A stretch of DNA of 64,000 nt from NCBI GenBank assembly GCA_026874595.1, contig CM049322.1, positions 20,649,400 to 20,713,399 of the forward strand, given 5' to 3'. A model generated the notes under the pieces. That model was given only the letters and a program-made list of their open reading frames with translations, was not told the origin of the DNA and ran no database searches. Position 1 is the first letter of the stretch, and each line of letters opens with the position of its first letter. The DNA is from Sipunculus nudus. Taxonomy: Eukaryota > Annelida > Sipuncula > Golfingiida > Sipunculidae. Positions 13,801-24,405 of the stretch are shown piece by piece. A program made the position numbers and the translations under genes.

Positions 13801-16800
13801 AATGTGGGCTGTTTTAGAATATAACGTAGGTAAATCTGGTGACTATAGACAATAATAAAGCAAATGAAAATGAGGAGCCACTTGGAAATAATAACAATAA
13901 TAATAATAAAAACTGTAGCAACAACAATAAAAATAATATTATTAGTAGCAGTATTATTTTTTTTATTATTATTATTATTATTAGCTGTACATGCAGATAC
14001 AGGATTTTTTGCTGGGGGGGGGGGGGTCAACAGGTGTCATTGTGTGATTATTTTAAGAAATTTATCTGTCACGGTTTAAAATTGGTCTAAAAAAGGTAGG
14101 TGCTTAAGAGCAGGGGGGGGGTCTCGACCCCTTAAACCCCCCCCCCCCATCCATGCCTGTATTATTTAATGTTGTTATTACAGCACTTAGTTAATAATTT
14201 ATTCACTGAAGGCCAGGCTGACTGGTCTGAAATTCACTGTGCAGATTCATTGTATAAATTTTATTTGTTTGGTTATTAAATGTGCAAATATTGTTTGCTC
14301 TAGAAATTAATAAAATTTAAAACCATCAGATAATATTTATAATTCAGCAATCAAAGTGGTCTGGTTATAAATTCATTGTCATCGCCTGAATGCATATGGC
14401 TGTTTATATCATCACATACACAAAGAAAACATAATTTATGAATGAACCATTTGTTACATTTCATTTTAAAAGTCTATAATCAGTAACTGCTAATGGACAG
14501 ACCACATAAAAATGAATCAGCTTAACAAGTGTTAACTAATTAAGCTCTGTCATATTACAACTTAATCATTAGTATACTGGTATTTTCAGTATATATGTAT
14601 GACCCTCATACACACATGCAGTGGCACAGAGTCTGGAAACAGGTGGCCAACTCATTCCAGTATAAGGGCCCAGTACAAACATAGGTACATGACAATGAGT
14701 TGGTCCAGGTGAAAAAGTAAACATTTAACCTATGAAAGCTTAATTACAATACCTGCAGGTCTCATTATAGTTATAATCAACATATCATTAGTCATTTTAT
14801 GGACATCTTATTTTTACAATGAACTTCTCAGGCAATGATGAATGTCATGGCCAAATAATGAAGCAGTAACTGTTCTACCCTCACGGGACGCTTGTAAAGA
14901 GACTAAAAAGACAAAGATTTAATTTTAACTACAGGTCACTTTTCAGAGTTCAATATTTATCTTTAATATTTCTATTATTCATTTTTAACCAATGTATCAG
15001 AACAAGACAAAATGTGCCCTAGGCAAAGAAAAACAATCCTCCTTGATCAATTACATCACCAGAAATCTGACCAAAATTGAAAAATTCAGGGTTCCACACT
15101 CTCCAGATAAGACTTTCATTACTTTTTTCATAAAATAAACTGTCATGACGTTTTCCCCATTACTTAAGTTCTTACAACATGAACCGAGGTCTCTGCAGTT
15201 CATTAGATTATAACTAACTAACAGAAAGAGAGCATATATGGGAGACATTTTCAGACAGCCTGCATTTACAATGGTCATGACTTATTAAGTACTGAATTTT
15301 AGAATTTCTATATTCATCACTTCTACAGGGTGTGTGATATCCCCTGGCACAGACCCCATTCTTTCTCATGTTTCACAGGAACTGATATATTAGTCTACTC
15401 TGGTTGGCTTCATATTCATAGGGTTAAATTTCACATTCCAGTGTTTCATGAGAATTCCATTTTCACAATACAAAACACCTATACACAAGTGTATATGTAT
15501 TATATGTGAATTTAATTATATAAAATATTACATGCCCAAAATCTATAATTAACAAAATATATTAATCCTGAATGGCAGACAATCGGAAAGATCTTATATC
15601 ATTTAAAATATCTTTGAACCTACACAATCTATTTTTATATTCATAATGTTAACCTTTAACTTTTTAAATTTGCCTCTGCCAATGGAACCTCGTATTGACA
15701 GAGGTTTTATTTCTGTGATTTTTCCCTTAGATAGAATATCACACGTTTGAACCATCGCTAACAACAAGGCAGCCAGAGTATACTACTTAGGGCACGTCAT
15801 TGCTCATTATGGGATGGTTATCAATAATAATTGATGATTGGTCAGGCTGATGCAAACAAACTGAAGATTGATCTTGCAGTGCCATAATTGGTTGCAAATT
15901 ATTGCACATAACTTATCTTTTTTTGATGTGGAAATGTGTGCTTTTATATACATTATGCAAGCAAACTAGAAAAAAGTCTAAATTTACTAAAAAACTTATT
16001 TCTAAGTTACTAAATAGACATGTAGGCTATAGAATTATGACATTATCAGCCTGAATGGAAACCAACATATCAGTTCAGATGATGTACTGGTTTATGTTCC
16101 AAAAGTTCATACTTCTTAATAACTGATTAGTTCTGATTATCAGCTATTAAGAGTTCAACCCATTTTAACTGATGATTCATCATGAAATTACAACAAATCC
16201 GCAACACTATATATTTTTAATCTATGAACAATCAATACCTCCAATGCTTGCACATTGAGGCACATAGTGTATGTAAATACTAAATCTGGGTCACCTCGAG
16301 CTCCCCTGTAAATGGAGACTGCTGAGTAATGTATGAACTAAAGAAACTACCAAGTCCTCCCATCAGTACAAATATACAGGTAGACATGGATAAAAAGTAT
16401 ACTGTCCACATGGTGTATGTGACACTGACAGTCTGGATACTCCAGCTCTAGATTCAAGAACACGTGTTCTTTGTGTTACAGGTTGAAAACTTGTCACTCT
16501 GAAATAAACTTGGTTTTTTAGAGGGTATCAAGCTTTTGGGAAGGGAAATACAGGAAAATCCCCTGGGTTTATTATCAATACTTGTAGATTACCTTTTCTT
16601 ACACTCTATGGATTTCTCCCAGGTTTGCATGGGGCAGGTTTTTTGATGGACAAGTTCACATGGGCGGAGTTAACTGGAGAGTCAAATCAATAAGGGCAGA
16701 GTTTGTTATATATACATTAATAAAGTAGGTCACAGAGTCCTATTTATACTCATGAACTGGGGTCATACAGCCTTGGAGATAAAACAGAGAAGTGAATGGT

Positions 16801-18136
16801 TTGGAGTTTTGTGACAAGAATCAAGTATGACCACTATCAATTATAATAAATCCTGTTAGATAACATTTTCTTGATTGTCTTTATTCTCCTTTTAGTTAGC
16901 TCTCCATTTCTGTATAATCAGTACTTACAGACTTCGCACTCGATACCGTCCTTTTTAGTGATGTTATTGATCCTCACCAGGGGAGTTTCTCCGATACGGT
17001 AAAGTATGGTCGGAAAGATCTTGGGTTTGGAGCACCTGGAATGAATGCTTCCATTAAATAAATGGTTTCATTATAAATATGGAGCAACACATGTTTATTT
17101 AATTACACACACTATAGTCTGTTCCACCCCTTCATGTACATCTGTTTTCTGTTATGAAAATGTTTATTAATTACATTTCAAGGGGAAAAAACTGCATAAA
17201 ATGCAGAATATTAAAGGACCTTATTTCTAACAAGGTCAACAAATACCTAACTCCCACCTTTTTTAAAACAGAATTATTAAAAAATATGGGACAGTCTACA
17301 ATTTGCAACACAGTATTAAAACTTATGGGAGTCAAGGCCATTGGTCACCAGCCTCAATTAACAGCTGCTGTTTGGATGATGTCATGTAACCACTAAACAA
17401 GCCCAACAGGTCTTATGTGAACCAGTTTAAATGGAATATACATTATAACATTAGGGATAAGGTTTCCCTGATAACATGCATGAACATTTTTTAAAAGTAT
17501 TAGATTACTGGTCAAGAACATGTGTAACATATACATGTACAAAGCATGTACAAAAAATTGATCCTGATTAGAAGCACCAACTAGAATATGGGAAGTCGAC
17601 AATTGACTACTTGGATAAATTGAGTCATGGATAAAGTGAGGCATGGAATCTCTCCTGAAATGACAGCCCTCAAAGTTTATGGCATCAAAGATTGGCAACT
17701 ATCCCAAGACACATCAATGGTAAAAACTAAAAATTAATGTACGTGGTACCACCATCTATTTACATGCAAAATTTCATGCAGATACATCAAACCACTCCTG
17801 AGATAAATGTAAAAATGTATTTTACTTAAACATGGTTATAAGTGGCTCTAAAAAAAGCCATTAAAGATGTATGGACATGCAAAATTGAGGCAGATACTTC
17901 AAACCACTCTTGAGCTATGTACTCAGATGCATGCAAACAAGAAAACAACTGTAGATAGCGCCACTATGTATGGGAAAGATGGGTGCATGATCATGAAATA
18001 TGCCAACAAGTGCTTACCTTTTGACATGTCTGTGTGGTGAGTCAGACTCTGGTGACCCCAAGTGCCAAGTGCACTTACTAGGCAAGTCAGGGCGAACCCA
18101 TTTTCTTTGGTCTCCACTGCCGTCTTTATCTCCCAT
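1789..18136 (-). CDS. CBS: Cystathionine beta-synthase, N-terminal and catalytic part (10 exons; 3' end beyond window)
   Basis: PLP-dependent enzyme of transsulfuration: condenses homocysteine with serine to cystathionine, and can release H2S. Ten minus-strand exons join in phase into 379 codons plus 2 nt: 18018-18136, 16929-17035, 12241-12375, 11635-11714, 10419-10553, 8066-8227, 6876-7001, 4834-4918, 2865-2976, 1789-1866. Visible motifs: [10 protein letters not shown] with Cys22 and His35 thirteen residues apart, as in the human heme ligands Cys52/His65; NAGGSVKDR with the PLP lysine at residue 89; PTSGNTG and GTGGT phosphate loops; CPEC matching the human CPGC redox pair; [24 protein letters not shown]. 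Human CBS is 551 residues; the two C-terminal regulatory CBS domains are not seen and should lie left of the window. The start is the first ATG of its exon, with A at -3 and G at +4. No frame break seen. Confidence 0.96.
2865..2976 (-). CDS. CBS: CBS coding exon 9
   Basis: Acceptor TTTGTAG, donor ACAT/GTAAGT. It codes [20 protein letters not shown] then [16 protein letters not shown], the end of the PLP fold. Confidence 0.94.
3624..4356 (+). repeat. Interspersed repeat A, copy 1 (internal ~140-bp tandem monomers)
   Basis: Begins ACTAGATGTGGTCAGACAAT and ends AGGGCACCGCTTGTAAAGCA plus GGGCCCTAA. The internal monomer opening with AATAGGTCTGGAGCCCTCAT occurs three times at ~140-bp spacing. Near the left end is AGGGCCCCGC (3653-3662) and at the right end an inverted form with one mismatch. 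It lies in a CBS intron. A second copy is at 9377-10087. No coding capacity seen; class unknown. Confidence 0.75.
4834..4918 (-). CDS. CBS: CBS coding exon 8
   Basis: Acceptor CCCCCAG, donor TGTG/GTATGT. It codes [20 protein letters not shown] and IREEGLLC. The middle is more divergent than neighbouring exons, but VDKW and EGLLCG are family landmarks. Confidence 0.93.
5045..5180 (+). repeat. Short interspersed repeat, copy 1 of a pair
   Basis: The stretch with AGGAGTTTATAGGAATTTT and TTACTTACCATGACTA recurs in the same orientation at about 26735-26860. Function unknown. Confidence 0.55.
5540..6030 (+). repeat. Interspersed repeat B, copy 1
   Basis: The block starting near AGGGGCCCAATCACC and containing AACATGTTGTTGACAAACAT and ACGGAGGAAGCCAGAAATC matches, in inverted orientation and diverged, the block at about 44205-44965. 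No open frame of note. Confidence 0.6.
6876..7001 (-). CDS. CBS: CBS coding exon 7
   Basis: Acceptor TTCCCAG, donor ACA/GTAAGT. It codes [18 protein letters not shown] and [18 protein letters not shown], strongly matching the human catalytic core. Phase 0 at both ends. Confidence 0.96.
8066..8227 (-). CDS. CBS: CBS coding exon 6 (GTGGT loop and CPEC motif)
   Basis: Acceptor GTTACAG, donor CAG/GTAAAC. It codes [19 protein letters not shown], then [20 protein letters not shown] with ECQ. The CPEC pair sits where human CBS has its CPGC motif. Phase 0 at both ends. Confidence 0.96.
8340..8860 (+). repeat. Tandem-structured repeat ending in a hairpin
   Basis: Three diverged ~180-200 bp segments each follow the order: an ACAGACGCTG-type start, then a gap, then a TTGTGTAA..TTT..CAGATTGG stretch, then GAGATAT or GAGTTC. 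The block ends in a stem at 8814-8843, where GTATCCGC-AAAC pairs with GTTTTGGCGGATAC. It sits in a CBS intron. Confidence 0.5.
9377..10087 (+). repeat. Interspersed repeat A, copy 2
   Basis: Same orientation and layout as the copy at 3624-4356, including three ~142-bp internal monomers. AGGGCCCCGC at 9406-9415 and its exact reverse complement GCGGGGCCCT at 10077-10086 form inverted ends. Class unknown; it could be a foldback or non-autonomous DNA element. Confidence 0.75.
10419..10553 (-). CDS. CBS: CBS coding exon 5
   Basis: Acceptor TTGTAG, donor CAG/GTCAGG. It codes [20 protein letters not shown] and, further on, IPNSHILDQ. Phase 0 at both ends. Confidence 0.95.
11195..11575 (+). repeat. 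Interspersed repeat C, copy 1
   Basis: Segments such as CATGAATACAGGCATGGCTC and AATATGGGCTGTTTACCACA have diverged inverted counterparts at about 36985-37370. Likely two members of a dispersed family. Confidence 0.6.
11635..11714 (-). CDS. CBS: CBS coding exon 4
   Basis: Acceptor TTCTCAG, donor AAG/GTACGA. It codes [20 protein letters not shown] and EKMSMEK, nearly the same as the human block. Ends at a codon boundary. Confidence 0.95.
12241..12375 (-). CDS. CBS: CBS coding exon 3 (PLP lysine and PTSGNTG loop)
   Basis: Acceptor TTTCAG, donor G/GTAATA. It codes [18 protein letters not shown] with the Schiff-base lysine, then [14 protein letters not shown]. The next exon completes the glycine-rich loop. 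Confidence 0.96.
13055..13205 (+). repeat. Diverged copy of a GTTTGTCTGTCAGCAAC-type dispersed repeat
   Basis: The order TTTGTCTGTCAGCAAC, then TTTACAC(T)AAAAGT, then a TCTGGATC segment matches the longer copy at about 37895-38180. Confidence 0.5.
13365..13640 (+). repeat. 21-bp minisatellite, about 13 units
   Basis: The unit is AGTAACCAGAGCAACATACA plus T, with variants (AGTGC, ACAC, AGCAGCATGCAT). Because 21 is divisible by 3 and the unit has few stops, several frames on both strands stay open. Those frames are a by-product of the repeat. Confidence 0.85.
13890..14160 (+). repeat. (AAT)n/(ATT)n tract and a G-run/C-run inverted repeat
   Basis: An AATAATAAT run is followed by an ATTATTATT run, then ACAGGATTTTTGCTGGGGGG and, inverted, CCCCCCATCCATGCCTGT at the right. 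The last pair could be the ends of a ~160-bp MITE (about 13998-14160), but the match is loose. Confidence 0.4.
14161..16928. other. CBS intron, no feature recognised
   Basis: AT-rich intron between coding exons 3 and 2. I found no exon-like segment, RNA gene or clear repeat. Confidence 0.5.
16929..17035 (-). CDS. CBS: CBS coding exon 2
   Basis: Bounded by acceptor TTCCAG and donor GTAAGT. It codes [20 protein letters not shown], the start of the PLP-fold N-terminal subdomain, matching the human segment [20 protein letters not shown]. Enters at phase 2 and leaves at phase 1. Confidence 0.95.
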
Positions 18137-18154
18137 GATTAAGTGATAAATTAT
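18018..18154 (-). CDS. CBS: CBS coding exon 1 (heme-binding segment) with short 5' UTR
   Basis: The acceptor TTGCAG ends at 18155. The 5' UTR in this exon is 18137-18154, so an upstream non-coding exon must exist; I could not locate it. ATG is at 18134-18136. The exon codes [13 protein letters not shown], then the heme motif with Cys22 and His35. The donor is AAAAG/GTAAGC. It ends 2 nt into a codon. Confidence 0.93.
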
Positions 18155-18268
18155 CTGCAAAATACAGAACATACTTTACAATAAAGTTAAATACTTGTAT
18201 ATAACTGGATTTTTTATTTAATCCACTGTATCTAACCTTTTTTCACCTCTCTTTCCTTAAATGAATTA

Positions 18269-18271
<3 letters not shown>

Positions 18272-18311
<40 letters not shown>

Positions 18312-18340
18312 TAGATAGATAGATGGATAGATAGATAGAA
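18272..18340 (+). repeat. (TA)n then (GATA)n microsatellite
   Basis: (TA)n at 18272-18309, running into GATA/GATG units. It lies just upstream of the first CBS coding exon. Confidence 0.95.
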
Positions 18341-18724
18341 TGATAGATATATAAATATCGTATTTATTGATAAACAGACAATTTAATATTTTATTAACTG
18401 AAATCATGTGTATTATATGAACCAGAAGAATAAATATCCTTGTAAATTTTCAAAGATAACTGATAACATTGTTTTCTGTGTTGTATCCATATTTTTTTTG
18501 CTCTTTTTACTAAAATCAAGGTGTCCTTTCACCACACTTCTCTTTCAACTTATTTGGGTTAAAAACAGTTGATCCATAAGTGGTCACAATGCAAAAAATA
18601 AACACAATTTTTGATGGACATAAAAATGCAAGAAAATCCTAAACAAGGCCTACAGGCCTACTGTGAACCTGTGCAACTGGATGTACATCAGGTATAATGC
18701 TTCCATGCTGGACCGTTTCAAGTA

Positions 18725-19537
18725 CAATCGTGACTTGATAATCCGACACTAAATGTAATAACCTAATTTAAGTCGGATTGCAAGGCTGTCGGATTGTCAA
18801 ATCAATAAAAGTGCCGGAGGCTCAAGATACAATATGACCTAAATGTTTTGAGGGTTTTTAAGCAGTCCGCGGTCGGGATCAACGTCCCCTCCAGCGAAGC
18901 CCTGCTCCTCTATACCGTAGCCCTGTTTCCATTCCCCCGATCGTGTCTCTGGGAGTAACTGGTTTAAGAGGACCATCTTCATCCTCAGACTTGCTGTCAC
19001 TGTTGCCTCAGTCTATTTTTACCATTGACACAATATCAGCGGCCGTCGGCATTGCTTCCCTTGGCTCCATGTTATCTAATACAAGGGATTCCTCCGTGTT
19101 CACGTGGCCAGCGCTGTTGAGTGCCTGGAAAAGGTCTCCGACACCGTTCTCCACCTCCACATGTTCCACACACCTAGAGCTCATGTCTGCCACAAAGGGA
19201 TCTAAACTGACTTAATTAGTGAGCCAAATTGACTCAATAATTTGCTCTAGTGTCCAGTTAGAACAATACGCATCGCTGCATTTCACGCCTAATTGACCAG
19301 GGTGCTGTGTGCACGAGCCCGACAACTGACATCAAAGGACAAAATGCTGGTCAGATTGTCAAGTCAGATAATACGTCGGTATCCTTGTCTGTGTCAGGAA
19401 ATGTCATGTCGGAGTTGGAATCCAAGGCTGTCGGTTTGTCAAGGCTAATTTCTATGGGTCCTGTCCCTTTATTGCAAAATACCATCGGATTGCAAGGTTT
19501 TCGGATTGTTAAGGGTCGGAATTTCAAGTCACCACTG
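18725..19537 (-). mobile_element. pogo/Tigger-like DNA transposon remnant (~813 bp) with TIRs and TA duplication
   Basis: The left end is GTGACTTGATAATCCGAC; the right end carries the inverted counterpart GTCGGAATTTCAAGTCAC. TA dinucleotides flank both ends (18723-18724 and 19538-19539), as in Tc1/mariner/pogo insertions. Between them the minus strand (about 19193 to 18889) codes a piece resembling the C-terminal tail of CENP-B-like Tigger transposases: TAADIVSMV, then after a frame break SKSEDEDGPLKPVTPRDT. The DNA-binding and DDE catalytic parts are missing, so this is an internally deleted dead copy. Confidence 0.75.
18889..19193 (-). pseudogene. Tigger-type transposase C-terminal fragment, broken
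   Basis: Inside the element above. An open stretch starts at the ATG 19191-19193 and ends in a stop after VSMVKID. The following frame reads SKSEDEDGPLKPVTPRDT, typical of the acidic tail plus the PVTxxEAL-like end of Tigger transposases. Family assignment is by motif memory only. Confidence 0.55.
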
Positions 19538-19739
19538 TATATGCGTAACATGTATATGTACGATGCAAGCACTGAACATTTTGTATCTGAGCGCATGCAC
19601 CAAATTGATAACACAAATGTGAATGTAGATGATACCACCAGCCTTGTGTAGGAGAAAGCCATTGAAGATTTATAGACATTACCAATTTCATGCTTTAAAC
19701 CTCTCTTTGGCTATGTTCACAGATCCATGTAACAACTAG

Positions 19740-20570
19740 ATACAGTTAGTCGAAAGCGACTATGTTTTTCTGCCGAAATTAGAGTTGTACAGGTGCAGTG
19801 TGGCATGGATTTAGTGGTAAGGGGAAATAGAGTGAGATGGATGTCTGCCATAAAAAACATGATTGTAGGTTGTACCATCTGAGGCCAATACTGCAAATTT
19901 ATTCAACAAAAATGGAAAGGAAAGTGGCACCACCTGTCTAGTTTATGAGGTAACTTTCAAAGATGGACGAACATGCCAAATTTCAGACCAATACCTTGAC
20001 CCACTCCTGAGATATGAGCAATATTCACCAGAATCACAGGTACGAATAGATGTCATGGGAAAATGATAATACATTACACCACCAGTCTTAAGTGCAAAAG
20101 GGAGGAGACCAAGATCTATGGATATGCACGATTTCAGGCCAATACTGCAAATCACTCCTGAGAAAAGGGCACTAATTTTTTTTATGAAAACCAGAAGCTA
20201 GGTTGGGCCATCTATCTGGTTTACATGACAACTTTCCAAGATCAATGAACATACCAAATTTCAGAACAATACCTTGACCCACTCCTCTGATATAGGCAAT
20301 TTTAACCTTAAGTACATGTACAGATGGACGCCACTGGAAAACTATTGCTGAAGGTGCCACCAGTCATGAACCCAACCTGGTGGAGTCCAAGATCTATGGA
20401 AAAACACAATTTCAGGCCAATACTCCAAATCACTCCTGAGAAAAGGGCATTTATTTATTTTACAAAAGCAAAGGTAGGTGGCACCACCTATCTGGTTTAT
20501 GAGAAAACTTTACAAGATGGATGGACATGCCAAATTTAAGAAATTTCTAAGTCCCTGCTTGAAATAACCT
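19740..20570 (+). repeat. Array of ~150-bp monomers, GGTGGCGCCACC family
   Basis: The order GTGGCACCACCTGTCT, TTATGAG..AACTTTC, ATGGACATGCCAAATTTCAG, ACCACTCCTGAGATAT recurs about five times with drift. The same order recurs at 53330-54460. No protein signal. Confidence 0.7.
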
Positions 20571-20929
20571 TGAATTAAACAGACCTGCATTGACTTGTTT
20601 AAAATAATACAATGAACTTACCAAGGAAACATCACACCAAGCTGTTATAGTAGTCAGACTGCAGCACGTAGGCCTCTTCCAATCCTGGCACTGTGCAAAA
20701 GCTATTTACAGAGCTGACATAATTTTGCCAATTGCCAACATCCGGGTACTGGCAAATCTTGGCAATCTGCCAGTGGTAAACCCAGAGCTGCCACCTGTAC
20801 ATTAAGGTGGTCACTACTTGAATGACTTTGAAATACATTACCAAATATCCAAATATCACCAAATATAAAATAAAAACTTGACCTATTTTAAAAACTGACA
20901 CAGTTGGCAGGTTCTAGACAACTAGACAA

Positions 20930-23290
20930 TGTGTCTCGACACAAAAATCACCGAACTGGAGCCATTCAAACAAATTTGTGAGAGATTGTTCAAGGGATCA
21001 TATTTGTGAAATTAAGACAATTTGGCTGGGCAGTTTTAGAGAAGAAGATTTGAATATCTTTTTTAACTTTTCCTGTATAAAATCTCAGAAAATCACTGAA
21101 TCAAAACCATTTGAACAAATTTTAATTATCAACATCTAAGGATCATTCATGTGTGAGATTAAAGAATTTGACCAAGTGGTTTTTGAGAAGAAGATCTTTG
21201 TAGCCACTGAGCAGAATGGGCTGCTATAATATTTGACTATATTCAGCTTCCCATAACTCATCCAAAAGTCAATGAACAGAGACCATTTGAACAAATATAA
21301 GAAGGCACTACCCTAGGAGCATTTCTGTGCAATATTACACAATTTGGCTTTACACTTTCAGAGAAATTTTTCGTAGCCCTCTGTATGCTTCGGGCACAGT
21401 TGACCCCTGTACAAAAAGACCACTGCAGGTGGCGCCACCAATACCTCAATTTCAGATATGACTCAAGTGCCCACCTTAACATATAATTATATCATGATAG
21501 CTCTAGCCGTTTCTGAGATTGTAATTTTAGGATGCAGATGACTAAATTCAACTTCATGTAACTCAGTCAAAAATCACTGAACTGGAACCATTGGAATAAA
21601 CGTGAAAAAAATTGTTCCAGGGAATATTTCTGTGAAATATTGGACAATTTGTCTGGAAAGAAAAGAAGATTTTTAAATGTTTTTAAGCTTTTTTTTTCTA
21701 TAAAACCTAAATTAATGCAGATACCCAATAATTAGCTCTAGGGCACCAAGTTTCACATGTGACTCATTCTTACATGTCATTGGAAGCTGCGAGCTCTTAT
21801 GGTTTCTGACTTACAGCAATGGATGGTGGACAGCCACCCATGGACAGCGGATGCTGTATGGACGACGGCACGCCATCGCATAAGCTATTTTGGCTAAAAA
21901 GAAATTAGGAATATATGAAAAATACTACAAGATCCATACTGAATGCAAAATTAAAATACAGATACATGTCACTGATTGCAAAATCTTGAAATAAGTTGAG
22001 TCAGGATACCAATTAATTATAATCCATGTACAGCCGTCTTTATATAGCCACAGAAAGCTACGCACCTGTGATTGTGAACATTGCCTGGAATAATAAATAT
22101 TTAAAAACATAATTCTAGATACTTAAAAGCTTTTAATAAAATATTCTTGTCAATATTAACCATAGATAACCTGAAATCTAAATGTCTACAGGCATGATGT
22201 AATGGATGCTGATAAACTGGTGCAAGACTAGATGTAAAACTGCTTCACACTGCTAACATATATGGTAAAATGACTCCATCCAATCTTTATAATTCAGCCA
22301 AAATTCCTTCTTTGGAACCATTAAAGACTATTATTATAAGAATTATTATGGGGATTATTTTTTGTAAAATATTAAGTTTAATTTAAACAAATTGGCCTCA
22401 GTGGCATCAGCTGAAAAACTTTCTGCAGGTTTATAACTCATAACTTTAGGAAAATAAAGCAAAATGGCTAAGTTCAGCTTCCCGTAATCAGCCAATAATC
22501 ACTGAACCAAGACCATTTGAACAAACTTGAATTATCAACGTCCAAGGATAATTCATGTGTGAGATTTAAGAATTTAGCCCAGTGGTTTTTGAGAAGAAGA
22601 TCTTTGTAGCCACTGAGGTAAAATGGGCTGTAAAGGCATATAACTAAATTCAGCTTCCAATAACTTGGCCAAAAGTAACTGAACTGAGACCATTTGATCA
22701 AACTTCAGAGAGCACTACCCTAGGATCATTTCTGTGGGATATTAAACAATTTGGCCCTTTGGTTTCAGAGAAGAAGTATTTTGTAGCTCTCAGTATGATA
22801 AGGCACTAATGACTCCCGTACAAAAAAGGCCGATGCAGATGGCACCACCAATACCTCAATTTTAGATATGACTCATGTGACTAACATTGGCATTAAATTT
22901 ACTGATGACAGCTCCAGCCTTTTCTGAGACTGAAATTTTACTATTTAGTATACTTTTTTTGGACAAATGACCAAGTTCAACTTCCTGTAACTCTAACAAA
23001 AATCACCAAACTTAAACCATTTGAACAAACTTGAGAGAGATTGTTCCAGGAATCATTTCAGTGAAATACTGTACAATTTGACTGAACAGATTCGTCGGAG
23101 AAGATTTTTAAATTTTTGTTTGGCTTTAATTTTCCCTATATTATCTTAGCCAGTTAGCCAAAAAATAAGCAAAATCCGATAGTTTTTTAGATGACTAATT
23201 GTTTGCATGAAATTTGATAATGCTAACTCCTGCTGTTTTCAAGATAGTATGGGTTAACGTTCAGACGACTAACAAGGGCCAACACCACGC
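20930..23290 (+). repeat. Array of ~180-bp monomers with CCATTTGAACAAA motif
   Basis: CCATTTGAACAAA or a close variant appears near 20963, 21108, 21286, 21590, 22517, 22690 and 23020. Each is followed by a block such as AGGATCATTTCTGTGNGAT, AATTTGGC and GAGAAGAAGAT. GGTGGCGCCACC (21428-21439) and a GATGGCACCACC form near 22838 link it to the neighbouring array. Part of the spacer 21750-22450 is less clearly repetitive. Confidence 0.65.
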
Positions 23291-23419
23291 CATCGCATAA
23301 GCTCACCGGTTCACTAAAAATACGGGCTGTAGGAGGCAGCATAGCTCTAGTGAGCATGAATATAGATTTAAGAAAGTTTCATTTACTATACACAGATTAA
23401 TGGGCATTTCATTTTGATA

Positions 23420-23421
<2 letters not shown>

Positions 23422-23467
<46 letters not shown>
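23422..23467 (+). repeat. (TA)n microsatellite
   Basis: About 23 TA units, interrupted at the right end. Confidence 0.95.
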
Positions 23468-23473
<6 letters not shown>

Positions 23474-23697
23474 TATTTAAAAATAGCAGATAAGCCCAAT
23501 GAGAACTCTTATCACAGGACCAATATATACATTTCTTCTAATGTAGGCATGGCTGATTTGAATGATTAGCTGAAGTTCATACCTCATTATTGGACAGAAT
23601 TAATTCTTTAATTCAGTATTTATTAATACTATGCAAGGTTTTAAATTTTGTCTTGTTGGTTATTTGGGTATTATGATAATTGATATTTATCCACTTA

Positions 23698-23700
<3 letters not shown>

Positions 23701-23745
<45 letters not shown>

Positions 23746-23750
23746 GAGAG
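23701..23750 (+). repeat. (AG)n microsatellite
   Basis: About 25 AG units with one T interruption. Confidence 0.95.
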
Positions 23751-24009
23751 GGAGGGAGAAATTTATATTTTCAGAAAATTTGTTGAATGATAACAAAATA
23801 AATTACAAGCTACGTGAAAATACTGAAATAATATGTATATGAACACCGTTGAGTCTTAATTGTGGTTAAACAAAGAATATAAGATGCCCTGTCCTATATA
23901 CTAAAGTACACTACAGACTACCCAATTTTGCAATAGATATTTACTCAAGCTTTGGCCTACTTTTGTAAAAAGTTTACACAATAAACACTTATTCATATTG
24001 TTATGGGTT

Positions 24010-24200
24010 CATAACTGAAATGAGATTTCGAGCCCGGGTCACCTGGTGTGTAATTCTCAGCCTTGCACCAAGGCAATTATTCATAGGGCAACCTTGGCAA
24101 TGTTCACCAAAAAAACGGTCAGTGCACTAGTTGAAAGATGACCTAGTTGATAACCACTGACTTGTTATTGTGTGAATGACGTCTTTCACTGGGAAGGGCT
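24010..24200 (-). repeat. Possible tRNA-derived SINE fragment
   Basis: On the minus strand a B-box-like GGGCTCGAAATC follows a GGTGCAAGGCTGAGAATTA segment that could be a decayed A box. No target duplication or tail was found, so this is tentative. Confidence 0.3.
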
Positions 24201-24344
24201 GAATGTAAACATGTACCGGTATGATGATGATGAATTGTTCACTTCTATTTACCCATTAAAAAAAGATAGGCTTATATTTTATGCATTTTATTTAAAATGA
24301 CCGAGTATTTGTGAATGTCGGCTGGGGGTGTGTGAGATAAATGC

Positions 24345-24405
24345 GTATTTTGATTGGTCCAATTGGCGCCACACAGCACAAATTCGAGTCTGTGATTGGT
24401 TAAAA
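24345..24405 (-). promoter_or_regulatory. Paired CCAAT boxes, candidate upstream promoter
   Basis: The minus strand carries two CCAAT boxes, in AACCAATCACAG and GGACCAATCAAA, about 40 bp apart and in one orientation, with a third inverted one between (GCGCCAATTGG). NF-Y-type spacing is plausible for a minus-strand promoter such as the missing 5' UTR exon of CBS, 6 kb downstream. No TATA or transcript evidence. Confidence 0.2.

Noticed and set aside
13779-14090. Poly-Asn and poly-Ile frames
   Set aside because: Translation of AAT/ATT microsatellites.
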